DNA from: GWF2-43-63 sp964559205 | GTDB taxonomy: Bacteria; Bacteroidota; Bacteroidia; Bacteroidales; DTU049 | Reading direction: 5' to 3' | NCBI GenBank assembly: GCA_964559205.1 | Contig: CAZLHV010000142.1 | Span: 1-8,365 of the forward strand | DNA: 8,365 nucleotides | Shown: positions 1-6,776 of the stretch, in pieces | Layout of the letters: each line of letters opens with the position of its first letter | Position numbering within the stretch: the first letter of the stretch is position 1 | Position numbers and translations under genes: made by a program | Notes under the pieces: model-generated | Database searches by the model: none | What the model saw: the letters and a program-made list of their open reading frames with translations, nothing else | What the model was told of the DNA's origin: nothing

Positions 1-1257
1 AACGAATTTAAAAATGTTGTTGTTTCTCACAAGGCGCTTATCGAAGATGAACTTGAGGCTCAAAAAGCCGAAATCATTGCCAAGCTCGAAAAAGGTCAGG
101 TCCTTGAAGGTACAGTTAAAAACATCACTTCGTATGGTGTCTTTATAGACCTTGGTGGTGTCGACGGTCTGATTCACATTACCGATCTTAGCTGGGGCCG
201 TATTAATCGTCCCGAAGAGATTGTCGAGCTCGATCAAAAACTCAATGTGGTTATTCTCGATTTCGACGAAAGCAAAAAACGAATTGCTCTTGGTCTGAAA
301 CAGCTTACTTCGCATCCTTGGGATTCTCTTAACACCGATCTTAAAGTTGGCGACAAGGTTAAAGGCCGCGTGGTCGTTCTTGCCGATTATGGTGCTTTTG
401 TGGAAATCGCAACCGGTGTCGAAGGTCTGATTCACGTTTCAGAAATGTCATGGTCACAACATTTGCGCTCTGCTCAGGATTTCCTGAAAGTAGGCGACGA
501 AGTAGAAGCAATTGTGCTTAGCCTCGATCGCGATGAACGCAAAATGTCGTTGGGTATCAAGCAATTGATTCCTGATCCATGGGTAGCAATTAAGGATAAA
601 TATCCGATCAATTCACGTCACAAAGCCGTGGTCCGCAATTTTACCAATTTTGGTGTTTTTGTTGAACTCGAAGAAGGCGTGGACGGTCTGATTCATATCA
701 GTGACTTGTCATGGTCGAAAAAAATTAAGCATCCGGCCGAATTCACCAAAATCGGTGAGGAAATCGATGTAGTTGTTCTTGACGTTGACGTTGAAAATCG
801 TCGCTTAAGCCTTGGTCACAAACAGCTCGAAGAAAATCCATGGGATGTTTTCGAAACCATTTTTGGTGTTGATACCATTCATAAAGGTACGATCATCGAA
901 AAGAATGATAAGGGTGCCGTGGTTTCACTTCCGTACGGTGTTGAAGGCTATGCCCCGAACCGTCACCTGGTGAAAGAAGATGGCAGCAAGGCCGAATCCG
1001 ATGAAACTCTTGATTTCAAAGTGATCGAGTTTTCGAAGGAATCACGCAAAATCGTTGTTTCTCATAGCAAGATTTTCCAAGAAGTTAAGGAAGAAAAACG
1101 ACGCGAAAGCAGTCCTGAGAAAAAACAGGACGATTCGTTCAAAACAAAGGCAAACGTCGAAAAGGAAACACTTGGCGACCTCGATATCTTTGCCAACCTT
1201 AAGGGTTCGAAGAAAACCTCAAAAACAAAAAAATCAGAAGCTGACGACGAAGAGTAG
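1..1257 (+). CDS. rpsA: 30S ribosomal protein S1, C-terminal part (5' end outside window)
   Basis: The reading frame is open from base 1 and ends at TAG 1255-1257, giving 418 visible residues. Four S1 (OB-fold RNA-binding) domains lie at about residues 32-102, 117-189, 202-276 and 291-356. The first three carry the conserved pattern G-(V/A)-F-(V/I)-(D/E)-L/I...G-(V/D)-(D/E)-G-L-I-H-(I/V)-(T/S)-(D/E)-(L/M)-S-W, and each is followed by a KQL...PW linker. The fourth is degenerate, with VEGYAPNRHL in place of the LIHxSDLSW core. The tail from about 357 is highly charged (Lys/Glu-rich) and probably disordered. Full-length bacterial S1 usually has up to six S1 domains, so these are probably domains 3-6, and the first residues look like the end of domain 2 plus a linker. 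S1 binds mRNA on the small subunit and helps initiation, which matters in Bacteroidota because they make little use of Shine-Dalgarno pairing. Transcription ends at the terminator just downstream. The product is secure; only the 5' end is missing. Confidence 0.96.
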   Translation, partial: NEFKNVVVSHKALIEDELEAQKAEIIAKLEKGQVLEGTVKNITSYGVFIDLGGVDGLIHITDLSWGRINRPEEIVELDQKLNVVILDFDESKKRIALGLKQLTSHPWDSLNTDLKVGDKVKGRVVVLADYGAFVEIATGVEGLIHVSEMSWSQHLRSAQDFLKVGDEVEAIVLSLDRDERKMSLGIKQLIPDPWVAIKDKYPINSRHKAVVRNFTNFGVFVELEEGVDGLIHISDLSWSKKIKHPAEFTKIGEEIDVVVLDVDVENRRLSLGHKQLEENPWDVFETIFGVDTIHKGTIIEKNDKGAVVSLPYGVEGYAPNRHLVKEDGSKAESDETLDFKVIEFSKESRKIVVSHSKIFQEVKEEKRRESSPEKKQDDSFKTKANVEKETLGDLDIFANLKGSKKTSKTKKSEADDEE

Positions 1258-1281
1258 ATTTTTTTATTCTTATATCACTTT

Positions 1282-1310
1282 AAAGCCTGCAACGAATGCA
1301 GGCTTTTTTT
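1282..1310 (+). terminator. Rho-independent terminator of rpsA
   Basis: A perfect 9-bp stem, AAAGCCTGC (1282-1290) with GCAGGCTTT (1298-1306), encloses a 7-nt loop. It is followed by a run of seven T at 1304-1310, partly inside the stem. It lies 24 nt after the rpsA stop codon. This is the only clear intrinsic terminator I find in the window. Confidence 0.93.
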
Positions 1311-1337
1311 GTCTCTTAAAAAATTTGTTTATTTTTG
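1309..1337 (+). promoter_or_regulatory. Bacteroidota-type promoter for the T9SS cargo gene and rnz
   Basis: The -7 element TAttTTTG (1330-1337, followed by C) matches the Bacteroidota consensus TAnnTTTG exactly. A TTG at 1309-1311 sits 18 nt upstream, within or near the usual -33 spacing. The last two T of the rpsA terminator tract form part of this -33 TTG. The inferred transcription start is about 1343-1345, leaving a leader of only about 12-14 nt before the ATG at 1357. Confidence 0.7.
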
Positions 1338-1356
1338 CACTTAAACCTACGATTCT

Positions 1357-2100
1357 ATGAAAAGCATTTTTACCCTTTCTGCCCTTTTCTTTGCCATGCT
1401 GGCAGTGAATGCCCAGCCCTGCACCCCTGGCGCATATACTACACCGGGTATTTACCCCGACACCACGATCAATCTTCCGCAGGGAGCCGTTACTCAGTCG
1501 TATCAGGGTGTAATCACTGCAGTGGTCCCTTCCGACACCACCATTTACGGAATCCCTGCAACCATCGATTCAATTGGGGTGACTGAAATTCAAGGACTTC
1601 CGACAGGATTTACCTGGGCCGGAAGCCGTCCGAGTAATTTTATTCTTGGCGGAACAACCGGATGTATTGGCATCAACGGCACACCAACCGCCGGACAGGA
1701 AGGCACCTATCCCCTGCTGATTAAAATTCTTTCATCTGGAAAACTGGCTGGTATGCCAACTACGCTTCCCGACACGCTAAATGGATACAAAATTGTCATT
1801 CTTGATCAAACCCATGTGAGTATTGTCGATAGCCGTCAATTCTCATTTGGTGTAAGCGAAATGTATCCAAATCCAGCTTCAACTCATGTGACTATTGTTG
1901 TTACCAACAACAAATCATCGATTGTTAACGTGGCTATTAAAGATATGCTTGGCCGTCAGGTAGCCCTTTCTAGTCATCAGGTCATTGCAGGCGAAAATAA
2001 GTTGAACATCAATGTTTCTTCCTTAAACGAAGGAGTGTACTTCTACACGGTCTCTGACGGAGTTCAGACCATTTCGCGAAAACTGATCATTGAACGGTAA
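1357..2100 (+). CDS. Secreted T9SS type A sorting-domain protein
   Basis: This is a 247-residue exported protein. Residues 1-19 form a signal peptide (basic Lys2, hydrophobic core, V-N-A before Gln20). Residues about 20-160 have no catalytic motif. The stretch around 85-125 (GLPTGFTW ... CIGINGTPTAGQEGTYPL) resembles Ig-like/putative-Ig (He_PIG-like) beta domains common in Bacteroidota surface proteins. Residues 169-247 are a typical T9SS C-terminal sorting domain: YPNPAS near its start, a central DMLGRQV, then GVYFYTVSDG and the basic end KLIIER. The protein should therefore cross the outer membrane by T9SS and be processed or anchored at the surface. The start at 1357 fits the signal peptide and lies 20 nt after the -7 element; no Shine-Dalgarno sequence is present. 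Its TAA stop overlaps the rnz ATG (TAATG), implying one transcript and coupled translation. Its ligand or role cannot be read from the sequence. Confidence 0.88.
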   Translation: MKSIFTLSALFFAMLAVNAQPCTPGAYTTPGIYPDTTINLPQGAVTQSYQGVITAVVPSDTTIYGIPATIDSIGVTEIQGLPTGFTWAGSRPSNFILGGTTGCIGINGTPTAGQEGTYPLLIKILSSGKLAGMPTTLPDTLNGYKIVILDQTHVSIVDSRQFSFGVSEMYPNPASTHVTIVVTNNKSSIVNVAIKDMLGRQVALSSHQVIAGENKLNINVSSLNEGVYFYTVSDGVQTISRKLIIER

Positions 2101-3026
2101 TGACTTTTCGGCTTACGGTTATTGGATCCGGTTCAGGAGCTCCATTGCCGGGTCGGTTCACAAGCGCTCAGGTACTTAATGTGCATGAGCGTTTTGTTTT
2201 AATTGACTGCGGTGAGGGTACCCAAATTAACCTGCGTCGATTTGGGGTCAATTTCAACAGAATCGATGTGGTGCTTATCTCGCACTTGCATGGAGATCAT
2301 TATCTTGGTTTACCGGGATTGCTCAACACTTTTCACCTGCTTGGGCGTACTCGCGATTTGCACATTGCCGGCCATCGCAAACTTAAAGATTTGCTTGATT
2401 ATATTTTCAATATGGCGGGATTCGATCCTTCGTATCCTATTCATTTTCATGAAATTAAGGAGAATGAAGCTCAACTTGCTTTTGAAAACGAGCATTTCTC
2501 TATTCAATATTTTCCTCTGAAGCACCGAATTGTGGCAAGCGGGTTTAGGATTAGCGAAAAAACGGGACGAAATCGAATCAGAAAGTCCTTCATCGAAAAA
2601 TATCATCCTGATATTCATGAGGTGAGAAAAATTATGTCTGGATGTGAGTATGTTGATAAGCACGGTGTTGTAATTGATCCTTCTGAAATTTTTCAGGAGG
2701 CTCCCCCGCCCCGTACTTATGCTTATGTTTCGGATACCATTTTTGATCCGGATATCTGTATTTACGTAAACGATGTCGATTTGCTATATCATGAAGCAAC
2801 CTACGATGCCAGCCTGACAACCCAGGCAAACGATAAAATGCACTCTACAGCAACGGCTGCTGCCAAAATAGCATTGCAGGCTTCGGCTAAACAGCTTCTT
2901 ATTGGTCATTTTTCTTCCCGGTACCGAACGCCTGATTTGTTGCTTCGGGAAGCTCAATCCATTTTTCCTGATACAATTGCCGCGAGCGATGGACAAACGA
3001 TTTCGATTGAACGACGAAGTTTTTAA
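2100..3026 (+). CDS. rnz: Ribonuclease Z (tRNA 3'-processing endonuclease)
   Basis: RNase Z is a zinc-dependent metallo-beta-lactamase-fold endonuclease that cuts 3' trailers from tRNA precursors in the cytoplasm. At 308 residues this is the usual size of the short bacterial form. The N-terminus MTFRLTVIGSGSGAP matches the family start. Visible motifs are D-C-G-E-G-T-Q at 36-42, the metal motif H62-L-H64-G-D66-H67, H142 in PLKHRI, D212 in VSDT, the family HEAT motif at 231-234, H248 in the MHST motif and H270 in GHFSSRY. All expected zinc ligands are therefore present and the enzyme should be active. The segment 150-195, rich in Lys and Arg, lies between the two halves of the active site. The ATG overlaps the stop of the upstream secreted-protein gene by one base, so expression likely depends on the promoter at 1309-1337. 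No terminator is visible after the stop. Confidence 0.96.
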   Translation: MTFRLTVIGSGSGAPLPGRFTSAQVLNVHERFVLIDCGEGTQINLRRFGVNFNRIDVVLISHLHGDHYLGLPGLLNTFHLLGRTRDLHIAGHRKLKDLLDYIFNMAGFDPSYPIHFHEIKENEAQLAFENEHFSIQYFPLKHRIVASGFRISEKTGRNRIRKSFIEKYHPDIHEVRKIMSGCEYVDKHGVVIDPSEIFQEAPPPRTYAYVSDTIFDPDICIYVNDVDLLYHEATYDASLTTQANDKMHSTATAAAKIALQASAKQLLIGHFSSRYRTPDLLLREAQSIFPDTIAASDGQTISIERRSF

Positions 3027-3270
3027 TAAATGTTCTTAAGTTCATTGTTTTCATTTGGCACCTGAATAGAGCTGGTCATGTTCATTCATTCTGAGCCTAA
3101 AGATTATTTTGTGGTAATTGAAAGAGATACATTGAAACTTCTGCCTGATGATTTGACTTGTAAGAATACGAATACCGAGTTCTCCAATCGGATGATGATT
3201 TACAGTCGATGAACCAATATTCGATCATTCAAGTAGAATACACATTTATATTATCAAATTATTCATCCGG
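3027..3270. other. Intergenic stretch with only a weak small ORF
   Basis: This is the AT-rich gap between rnz and the promoter of the MORN/adhesin unit. I see no terminator, tRNA or strong repeat. The only coding candidate is a 44-residue + strand frame at 3078-3212 (MFIHSEPKDYFVVIERDTLK..., ending YSR). It has no recognisable domain. A one-mismatch -7-like sequence TTcaTTTG at 3050-3057 lies 21 nt before its ATG, but no -33 TTG is suitably placed. I treat it as unproven. Confidence 0.4.
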
Positions 3271-3271
3271 C

Positions 3272-3298
3272 TTGACATTCTTGTTTTTTATATGTCAA
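3272..3298. promoter_or_regulatory. Inverted repeat over the -33 region, candidate operator
   Basis: Perfect 7-bp arms TTGACAT (3272-3278) and ATGTCAA (3292-3298) are separated by 13 nt, so their centres are 20 nt (about two helical turns) apart. The -33 TTG at 3281-3283 lies between the arms and the right arm ends 5 nt before the -7 element. This geometry suits a dimeric regulator. It is not followed by a T-run, so a terminator role is unlikely. No regulator gene is visible nearby. Confidence 0.35.
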
Positions 3299-3311
3299 AG
3301 TGTTACATTTG
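3281..3311 (+). promoter_or_regulatory. Strong Bacteroidota-type promoter for the MORN/adhesin unit
   Basis: TTG (3281-3283), a 20-nt spacer, then TAcaTTTG (3304-3311, followed by C) match both consensus elements at normal spacing. The inferred start of transcription, about 3317-3319, lies downstream of the ATG at 3300 and upstream of the ATG at 3330. This decides the start codon of the following gene in favour of 3330. Confidence 0.8.
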
Positions 3312-3329
3312 CATTTAAATATATTTATT

Positions 3330-3794
3330 ATGATTATCAGGGGGATTTTCTTATTTCTGGGATTAATGACAGGCATATTGCATTTGCAGGCACAAACAAG
3401 TGTCAGTGCTGTTTCCTGTCCCTGGATTGTGGTCACCTACAGCGATGGACCTGATGGGATTCCGGTCGAATCTTTGTCATTTTTGAATCCACCCGACGGC
3501 ACCTATCGCATTTATGCCGATGCTGCACAAAGTCAGCTTCTGATGGAAGGTGAATTTGCTGCAGGTCTGAAGCAGGGAGAGTGGCGATTCTTTTCTAACA
3601 ATATCCTCAGCGAGGTGATCACTTACCTCGATAACACGAAAAACGGCCTGTACGAGTGCTATGATCAAAACGGCACACTGAGGGTAAGAACCACTTTTGT
3701 GAATGACTTGGCCAATGGGCTGTATGAAACATGGGATGCCAGCGGTCAACCTTTGATGATCAAGCAGGCAGTAAACGGAATCATAAGCGAATAA
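3330..3794 (+). CDS. Secreted MORN-variant repeat protein (YwqK-like family)
   Basis: This is a 154-residue protein. Residues 1-21 form a signal peptide (MIIRGIFLFLGLMTGILHLQA) with predicted cleavage before Gln22. Residues about 57-150 contain four repeats of 23-26 residues, beginning near G57, G83, G106 and G130. Each follows a pattern of G-(x)-(W/Y)-x-x-(Y/F/W)...G/N...N-G, typical of the MORN_2 variant found in proteins annotated as 'toxin-antitoxin system YwqK family antitoxin'. That label is only a family name; no toxin gene is adjacent and the signal peptide argues for an exported, structural or interaction role. No T9SS sorting domain is present, so it may stay in the periplasm or at the membrane. 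An in-frame ATG at 3300 would add ten residues but lies upstream of the -7 element. The stop is 3 nt from the adhesin start, indicating one operon. Confidence 0.82.
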   Translation: MIIRGIFLFLGLMTGILHLQAQTSVSAVSCPWIVVTYSDGPDGIPVESLSFLNPPDGTYRIYADAAQSQLLMEGEFAAGLKQGEWRFFSNNILSEVITYLDNTKNGLYECYDQNGTLRVRTTFVNDLANGLYETWDASGQPLMIKQAVNGIISE

Positions 3795-3797
3795 ATT

Positions 3798-6776
3798 ATG
3801 AAAAAAATCATTTTTCTTTTTATTGCTGGGTTTGCGTTTCTGACTATGAAAGCTCAGAATCTTGTACAAAACCCGAGTTTTGAATCAATCAATGCCGGAA
3901 GCCTTTTGTGCAGTTGGTATGTGTCGCAAACAGAGTTTAATTCAGCAATCAACAACTGGTCAATGCCAACCAATGGTTCGACCGATATTTTTCATACATC
4001 GCTTGCCACATCTTGCTTTTGCAGCCCATATAGCACCCACGCGTCTGCAGTTGGACAACAAGCACCCCGAACAGGAAGTTCGATGAGCGCAGTGACCACA
4101 TACGGCAATGGGGGTTGTGCTCCCTCTTATCGCGAATACTTACAAGGCCAGTTATCATCTCCATTGGTCGTTGGTCAACAATATTGTGTCGAATTTTATA
4201 TTTCCATGGCTGATTACAACACTTATGCAAGCAATAATATTGGGGTTTACTTTTCAACTTCTTCAATTTGGTCTGCTACCATGTGTCCCTATTCGGTCAC
4301 TCCCCACCTGAACTATACCACCATCAATACCAATGCCTCTGGTTGGACATTGGTTTCGTTCACTTTTACTCCAACGCAGGCCTATAGCTACTTCATGATT
4401 GGGAATTTCTATGCCGATGCTTCAACTTCAATCACCAACGTTGGCGGTTCCCGGGGGGTTAGCCGATATTTCATTGATGATGTTAGCGTGCAACTCTGTT
4501 CTACAAACCCTACAGTCACTGTCAACAATGCAACGATTTGCGCAGGCCAAACCGCCACACTGACTGCCAACAGCAACATTAGCGGAACAACTTTTGCCTG
4601 GAGCAATGGATCATCGGGTAGCTCAATCTCTGTAAATCCTGCAACCACCACAACCTATACGGTCACAGGGACTTCTCCTTCTGGTGGCACTGGTACTGCC
4701 TCTGCTACTGTTACAGTTAATCCGGTGCCTACTGTTACTGCCTCTGCCAGCCCTGCTTCTATTTGTCAGGGACAAGCATCGAGCTTGTCGGCTTCTGGAG
4801 CATCAACCTATGCCTGGAGCACCGGCGCATCCGGATCTCCTTTAAGCGTGTCACCTGGAACCACAACCACATACACTGTGACAGGTACATCTGCGGCAGG
4901 TTGTACCAATACTGCTAATGTTACTGTTACAGTAAATGCTGCACCAACAATAACAACCACAGGAGCCGCGGTGTGCCAGGGCAATGCTGCCACTATTTCA
5001 GCGTCAGGTGCTGTCAGCTACCTTTGGAGTAATGGTTCAACTTTATCTTCCATTTCTGTAAGTCCCTCAACCACCACATCATACACGGTCACTGGTACCA
5101 ATGCTGCTGGCTGTACCTCTACTGCTACAGCAACGGTGACGGTTAACCCGCTTCCGGTGATTTCGGTCTCGGCTTCTCCATCGGCTGTTTGTCCAGGAAA
5201 TCTGTCGGTGGTTACAGCCAGTGGTGCAAGCACCTATGCATGGAGTACTGGCGCTACGGGTAGTACCATCAATGTGAATCCGGTTGCTTCATCTACATAC
5301 ACGGTGACCGGTACTTCGGCTGCCGGCTGCACATCGTCAGGTTCGGTCAATGTGTCCGTTCTTGCCGGACCAGTGGTATCGGTTAATAATGCAGTGATTT
5401 GTATGGGTGAAAACGCATCTCTTACTGCATCAGGTGCAGTCAATTATACTTGGAGTAATGGGGCTGCAGGCGCCACCGTTTCTGTATCGCCTTTATCTAC
5501 AACTACTTATACAGTTTCTGGTACCGATGGCAGCGGATGCACGGGTGTGGCCAATGCTACCGTTACAGTTAATCCTTTGCCGGTGGTTTCTGCAAGTCAG
5601 CCCTCGATATGCAGCGGGCAACAGGCAACAATTACGGCTTCTGGTGCCATCGATTATATTTGGAGCACAGGTGATATCACATCTTCGATTGTGGTCAGCC
5701 CACTGACGACAATGACCTACACGGTAAGCGGCACCGATGCCAATGGTTGCAGCAATAGTGCACAGGCATTGGTTACCGTTAACCCTATTCCGATTGTTGA
5801 TGTGCTGACCACTGATGATTATTGCTCATCTTCAAATGGAACTGCGCAGGCATTGGTAACTTCCGGAAGCATACCTTATCAATATAGCTGGAATTCTGTT
5901 CCGGTTCAAAGCACCGATTTGGCCACTGGACTTGCTGCGGGAACCTATGTGGTCACAGTGACCGATGCCAATGGTTGCACAGCTCAGGCTCAGGGGGTGG
6001 TGAACGCCCAACCCGGTTTCTCTGCGACAGCCTCTACCGAAGCTGAGCATTGCGGTCATGCCGACGGAAGCATTTTGGTGAGTGTGAGTGGTGCCACATT
6101 GCCGCTTAGCTATACATGGTCACATAATGCTGCATTGAATCAGCCTTCAGCCGATTTATTGGCAGCTGGTGCTTATACTGTAACCATTAGCGACGGTCAG
6201 TGTACGCAAATAATATCTGCCTCTGTGACCGAGATCGAGGGTCCGGTCGCAGGATTTCATCCATCATCTCTTGTGGTTGATCCCGACGCTGGTGCGATAT
6301 TGTTTTCCGACTTATCAACTGGCGCGATTGGATGGATGTATGATTTCGGAGATGGTTCGACTTCAACGTTGCAAAATCCCGAGTATCAGTATTCATTACC
6401 AGGTGTTTATCTTGTGATGCAATTGGTTTACGATTCTTATGGTTGTTTGGATTCCGCTTTTCAGGAAATTACTGTAAACGAAGGCTTTGCATTGTATATT
6501 CCTTCTGCGTTCAGTCCAAATGGAGATGGTCGCAACGATTTCTTCACTCTTTCAGGATATGGAATAGATCCAAATACATTTTGTATCGATATTTATGACC
6601 GTTGGGGTCGCATTGTATTTCGGTCAACCGATATCAATGCACAATGGGATGGACAACTGCATCTGGCTCAGGACGTCGACGATGTGGCTCAGGGGGTCTA
6701 CAGCTACCATGTTAGGCTTAAAACCATGTCGGGTAAAGATAAGGAATACTTCGGCAAGGTGGTGAAGCTTCCGTAG
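3798..6776 (+). CDS. Large modular surface adhesin with gliding-motility-associated C-terminal domain
   Basis: This is a 992-residue exported protein. The signal peptide is 1-19, with the mature protein starting at Gln20. Residues 20-236 begin NLVQNPSFES and end YFIDDVSVQLC, a jelly-roll/carbohydrate-binding-like module common in Bacteroidota surface proteins. Residues 238-662 hold six Ig-like repeats of 70-73 residues. Two SprB-type repeats follow (about 663-735 and 738-808; the first contains GTYVVTVTDANGCTA). A PKD domain spans about 815-894 and contains YDFGDGS at 848-854. Residues 896-992 form the gliding-motility-associated/CHU_C C-terminal domain, recognised by IPSAFSPNGDGRND, IYDRWGRIVF, the WDG motif and GVYSYHV...GKVVKLP. 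This is a T9SS type B signal, so export to the cell surface is expected. An adhesion or matrix function is inferred from the architecture; the ligand is unknown, and the presence of the domain does not prove gliding. It lies 3 nt downstream of the MORN gene, probably as the second gene of the operon. No terminator is obvious afterwards. Confidence 0.9.
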   Translation: MKKIIFLFIAGFAFLTMKAQNLVQNPSFESINAGSLLCSWYVSQTEFNSAINNWSMPTNGSTDIFHTSLATSCFCSPYSTHASAVGQQAPRTGSSMSAVTTYGNGGCAPSYREYLQGQLSSPLVVGQQYCVEFYISMADYNTYASNNIGVYFSTSSIWSATMCPYSVTPHLNYTTINTNASGWTLVSFTFTPTQAYSYFMIGNFYADASTSITNVGGSRGVSRYFIDDVSVQLCSTNPTVTVNNATICAGQTATLTANSNISGTTFAWSNGSSGSSISVNPATTTTYTVTGTSPSGGTGTASATVTVNPVPTVTASASPASICQGQASSLSASGASTYAWSTGASGSPLSVSPGTTTTYTVTGTSAAGCTNTANVTVTVNAAPTITTTGAAVCQGNAATISASGAVSYLWSNGSTLSSISVSPSTTTSYTVTGTNAAGCTSTATATVTVNPLPVISVSASPSAVCPGNLSVVTASGASTYAWSTGATGSTINVNPVASSTYTVTGTSAAGCTSSGSVNVSVLAGPVVSVNNAVICMGENASLTASGAVNYTWSNGAAGATVSVSPLSTTTYTVSGTDGSGCTGVANATVTVNPLPVVSASQPSICSGQQATITASGAIDYIWSTGDITSSIVVSPLTTMTYTVSGTDANGCSNSAQALVTVNPIPIVDVLTTDDYCSSSNGTAQALVTSGSIPYQYSWNSVPVQSTDLATGLAAGTYVVTVTDANGCTAQAQGVVNAQPGFSATASTEAEHCGHADGSILVSVSGATLPLSYTWSHNAALNQPSADLLAAGAYTVTISDGQCTQIISASVTEIEGPVAGFHPSSLVVDPDAGAILFSDLSTGAIGWMYDFGDGSTSTLQNPEYQYSLPGVYLVMQLVYDSYGCLDSAFQEITVNEGFALYIPSAFSPNGDGRNDFFTLSGYGIDPNTFCIDIYDRWGRIVFRSTDINAQWDGQLHLAQDVDDVAQGVYSYHVRLKTMSGKDKEYFGKVVKLP
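4509..5783 (+). repeat. Six tandem Ig-like domain repeats in the adhesin gene
   Basis: The anchor proline near the start of each unit falls at residues 238, 311, 383, 453, 525 and 595, with the next module at 665, giving periods of 73, 72, 70, 72, 70 and 70 residues (210-219 nt). The shared pattern is (I/V)-C-x-G-x-x-(A/S)...A-S-G-A-x-x-Y-x-W-S-(T/N)-G...(S/N)-P...T-Y-T-V-(T/S)-G-T...G-C-T...V-T-V-N-P. The copies have diverged at DNA level, so this is an old coding repeat, not a recent satellite. Confidence 0.9.

Noticed and set aside
1335..1586. Alternative-frame open frame over the start of the T9SS cargo gene
   Set aside because: It is out of frame with the signal peptide and sorting domain, and its Cys/His-rich composition is typical of a shadow frame.
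2310..2996. Minus-strand open frames inside rnz
   Set aside because: They are antisense to a gene with all RNase Z motifs intact and show no recognisable protein features.
3300..3329. In-frame upstream ATG at 3300 for the MORN gene
   Set aside because: It lies before the -7 element (3304-3311), so it would not be on the transcript from that promoter, and it would place a His-rich stretch ahead of an otherwise standard signal peptide.
3209..3454. Plus-strand open frame spanning the MORN promoter
   Set aside because: It runs through the promoter and the signal-peptide region of the MORN gene in another frame and has no domain.
3330..3794. Antitoxin of a toxin-antitoxin pair
   Set aside because: The YwqK label is a family name for MORN-variant repeats; the protein has a signal peptide and its neighbour is an adhesin, not a toxin.
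4409..5443. Several open frames on the minus strand across the adhesin repeats
   Set aside because: They recur in the same antisense frame because the repeats recur, are rich in Val/Thr/Ala from antisense codons, and have no promoter or domain of their own.
4509..5783. Tandem repeats as a CRISPR array or satellite
   Set aside because: The period is about 213 nt, the units are diverged and fully coding, and there is no short identical repeat with unique spacers.
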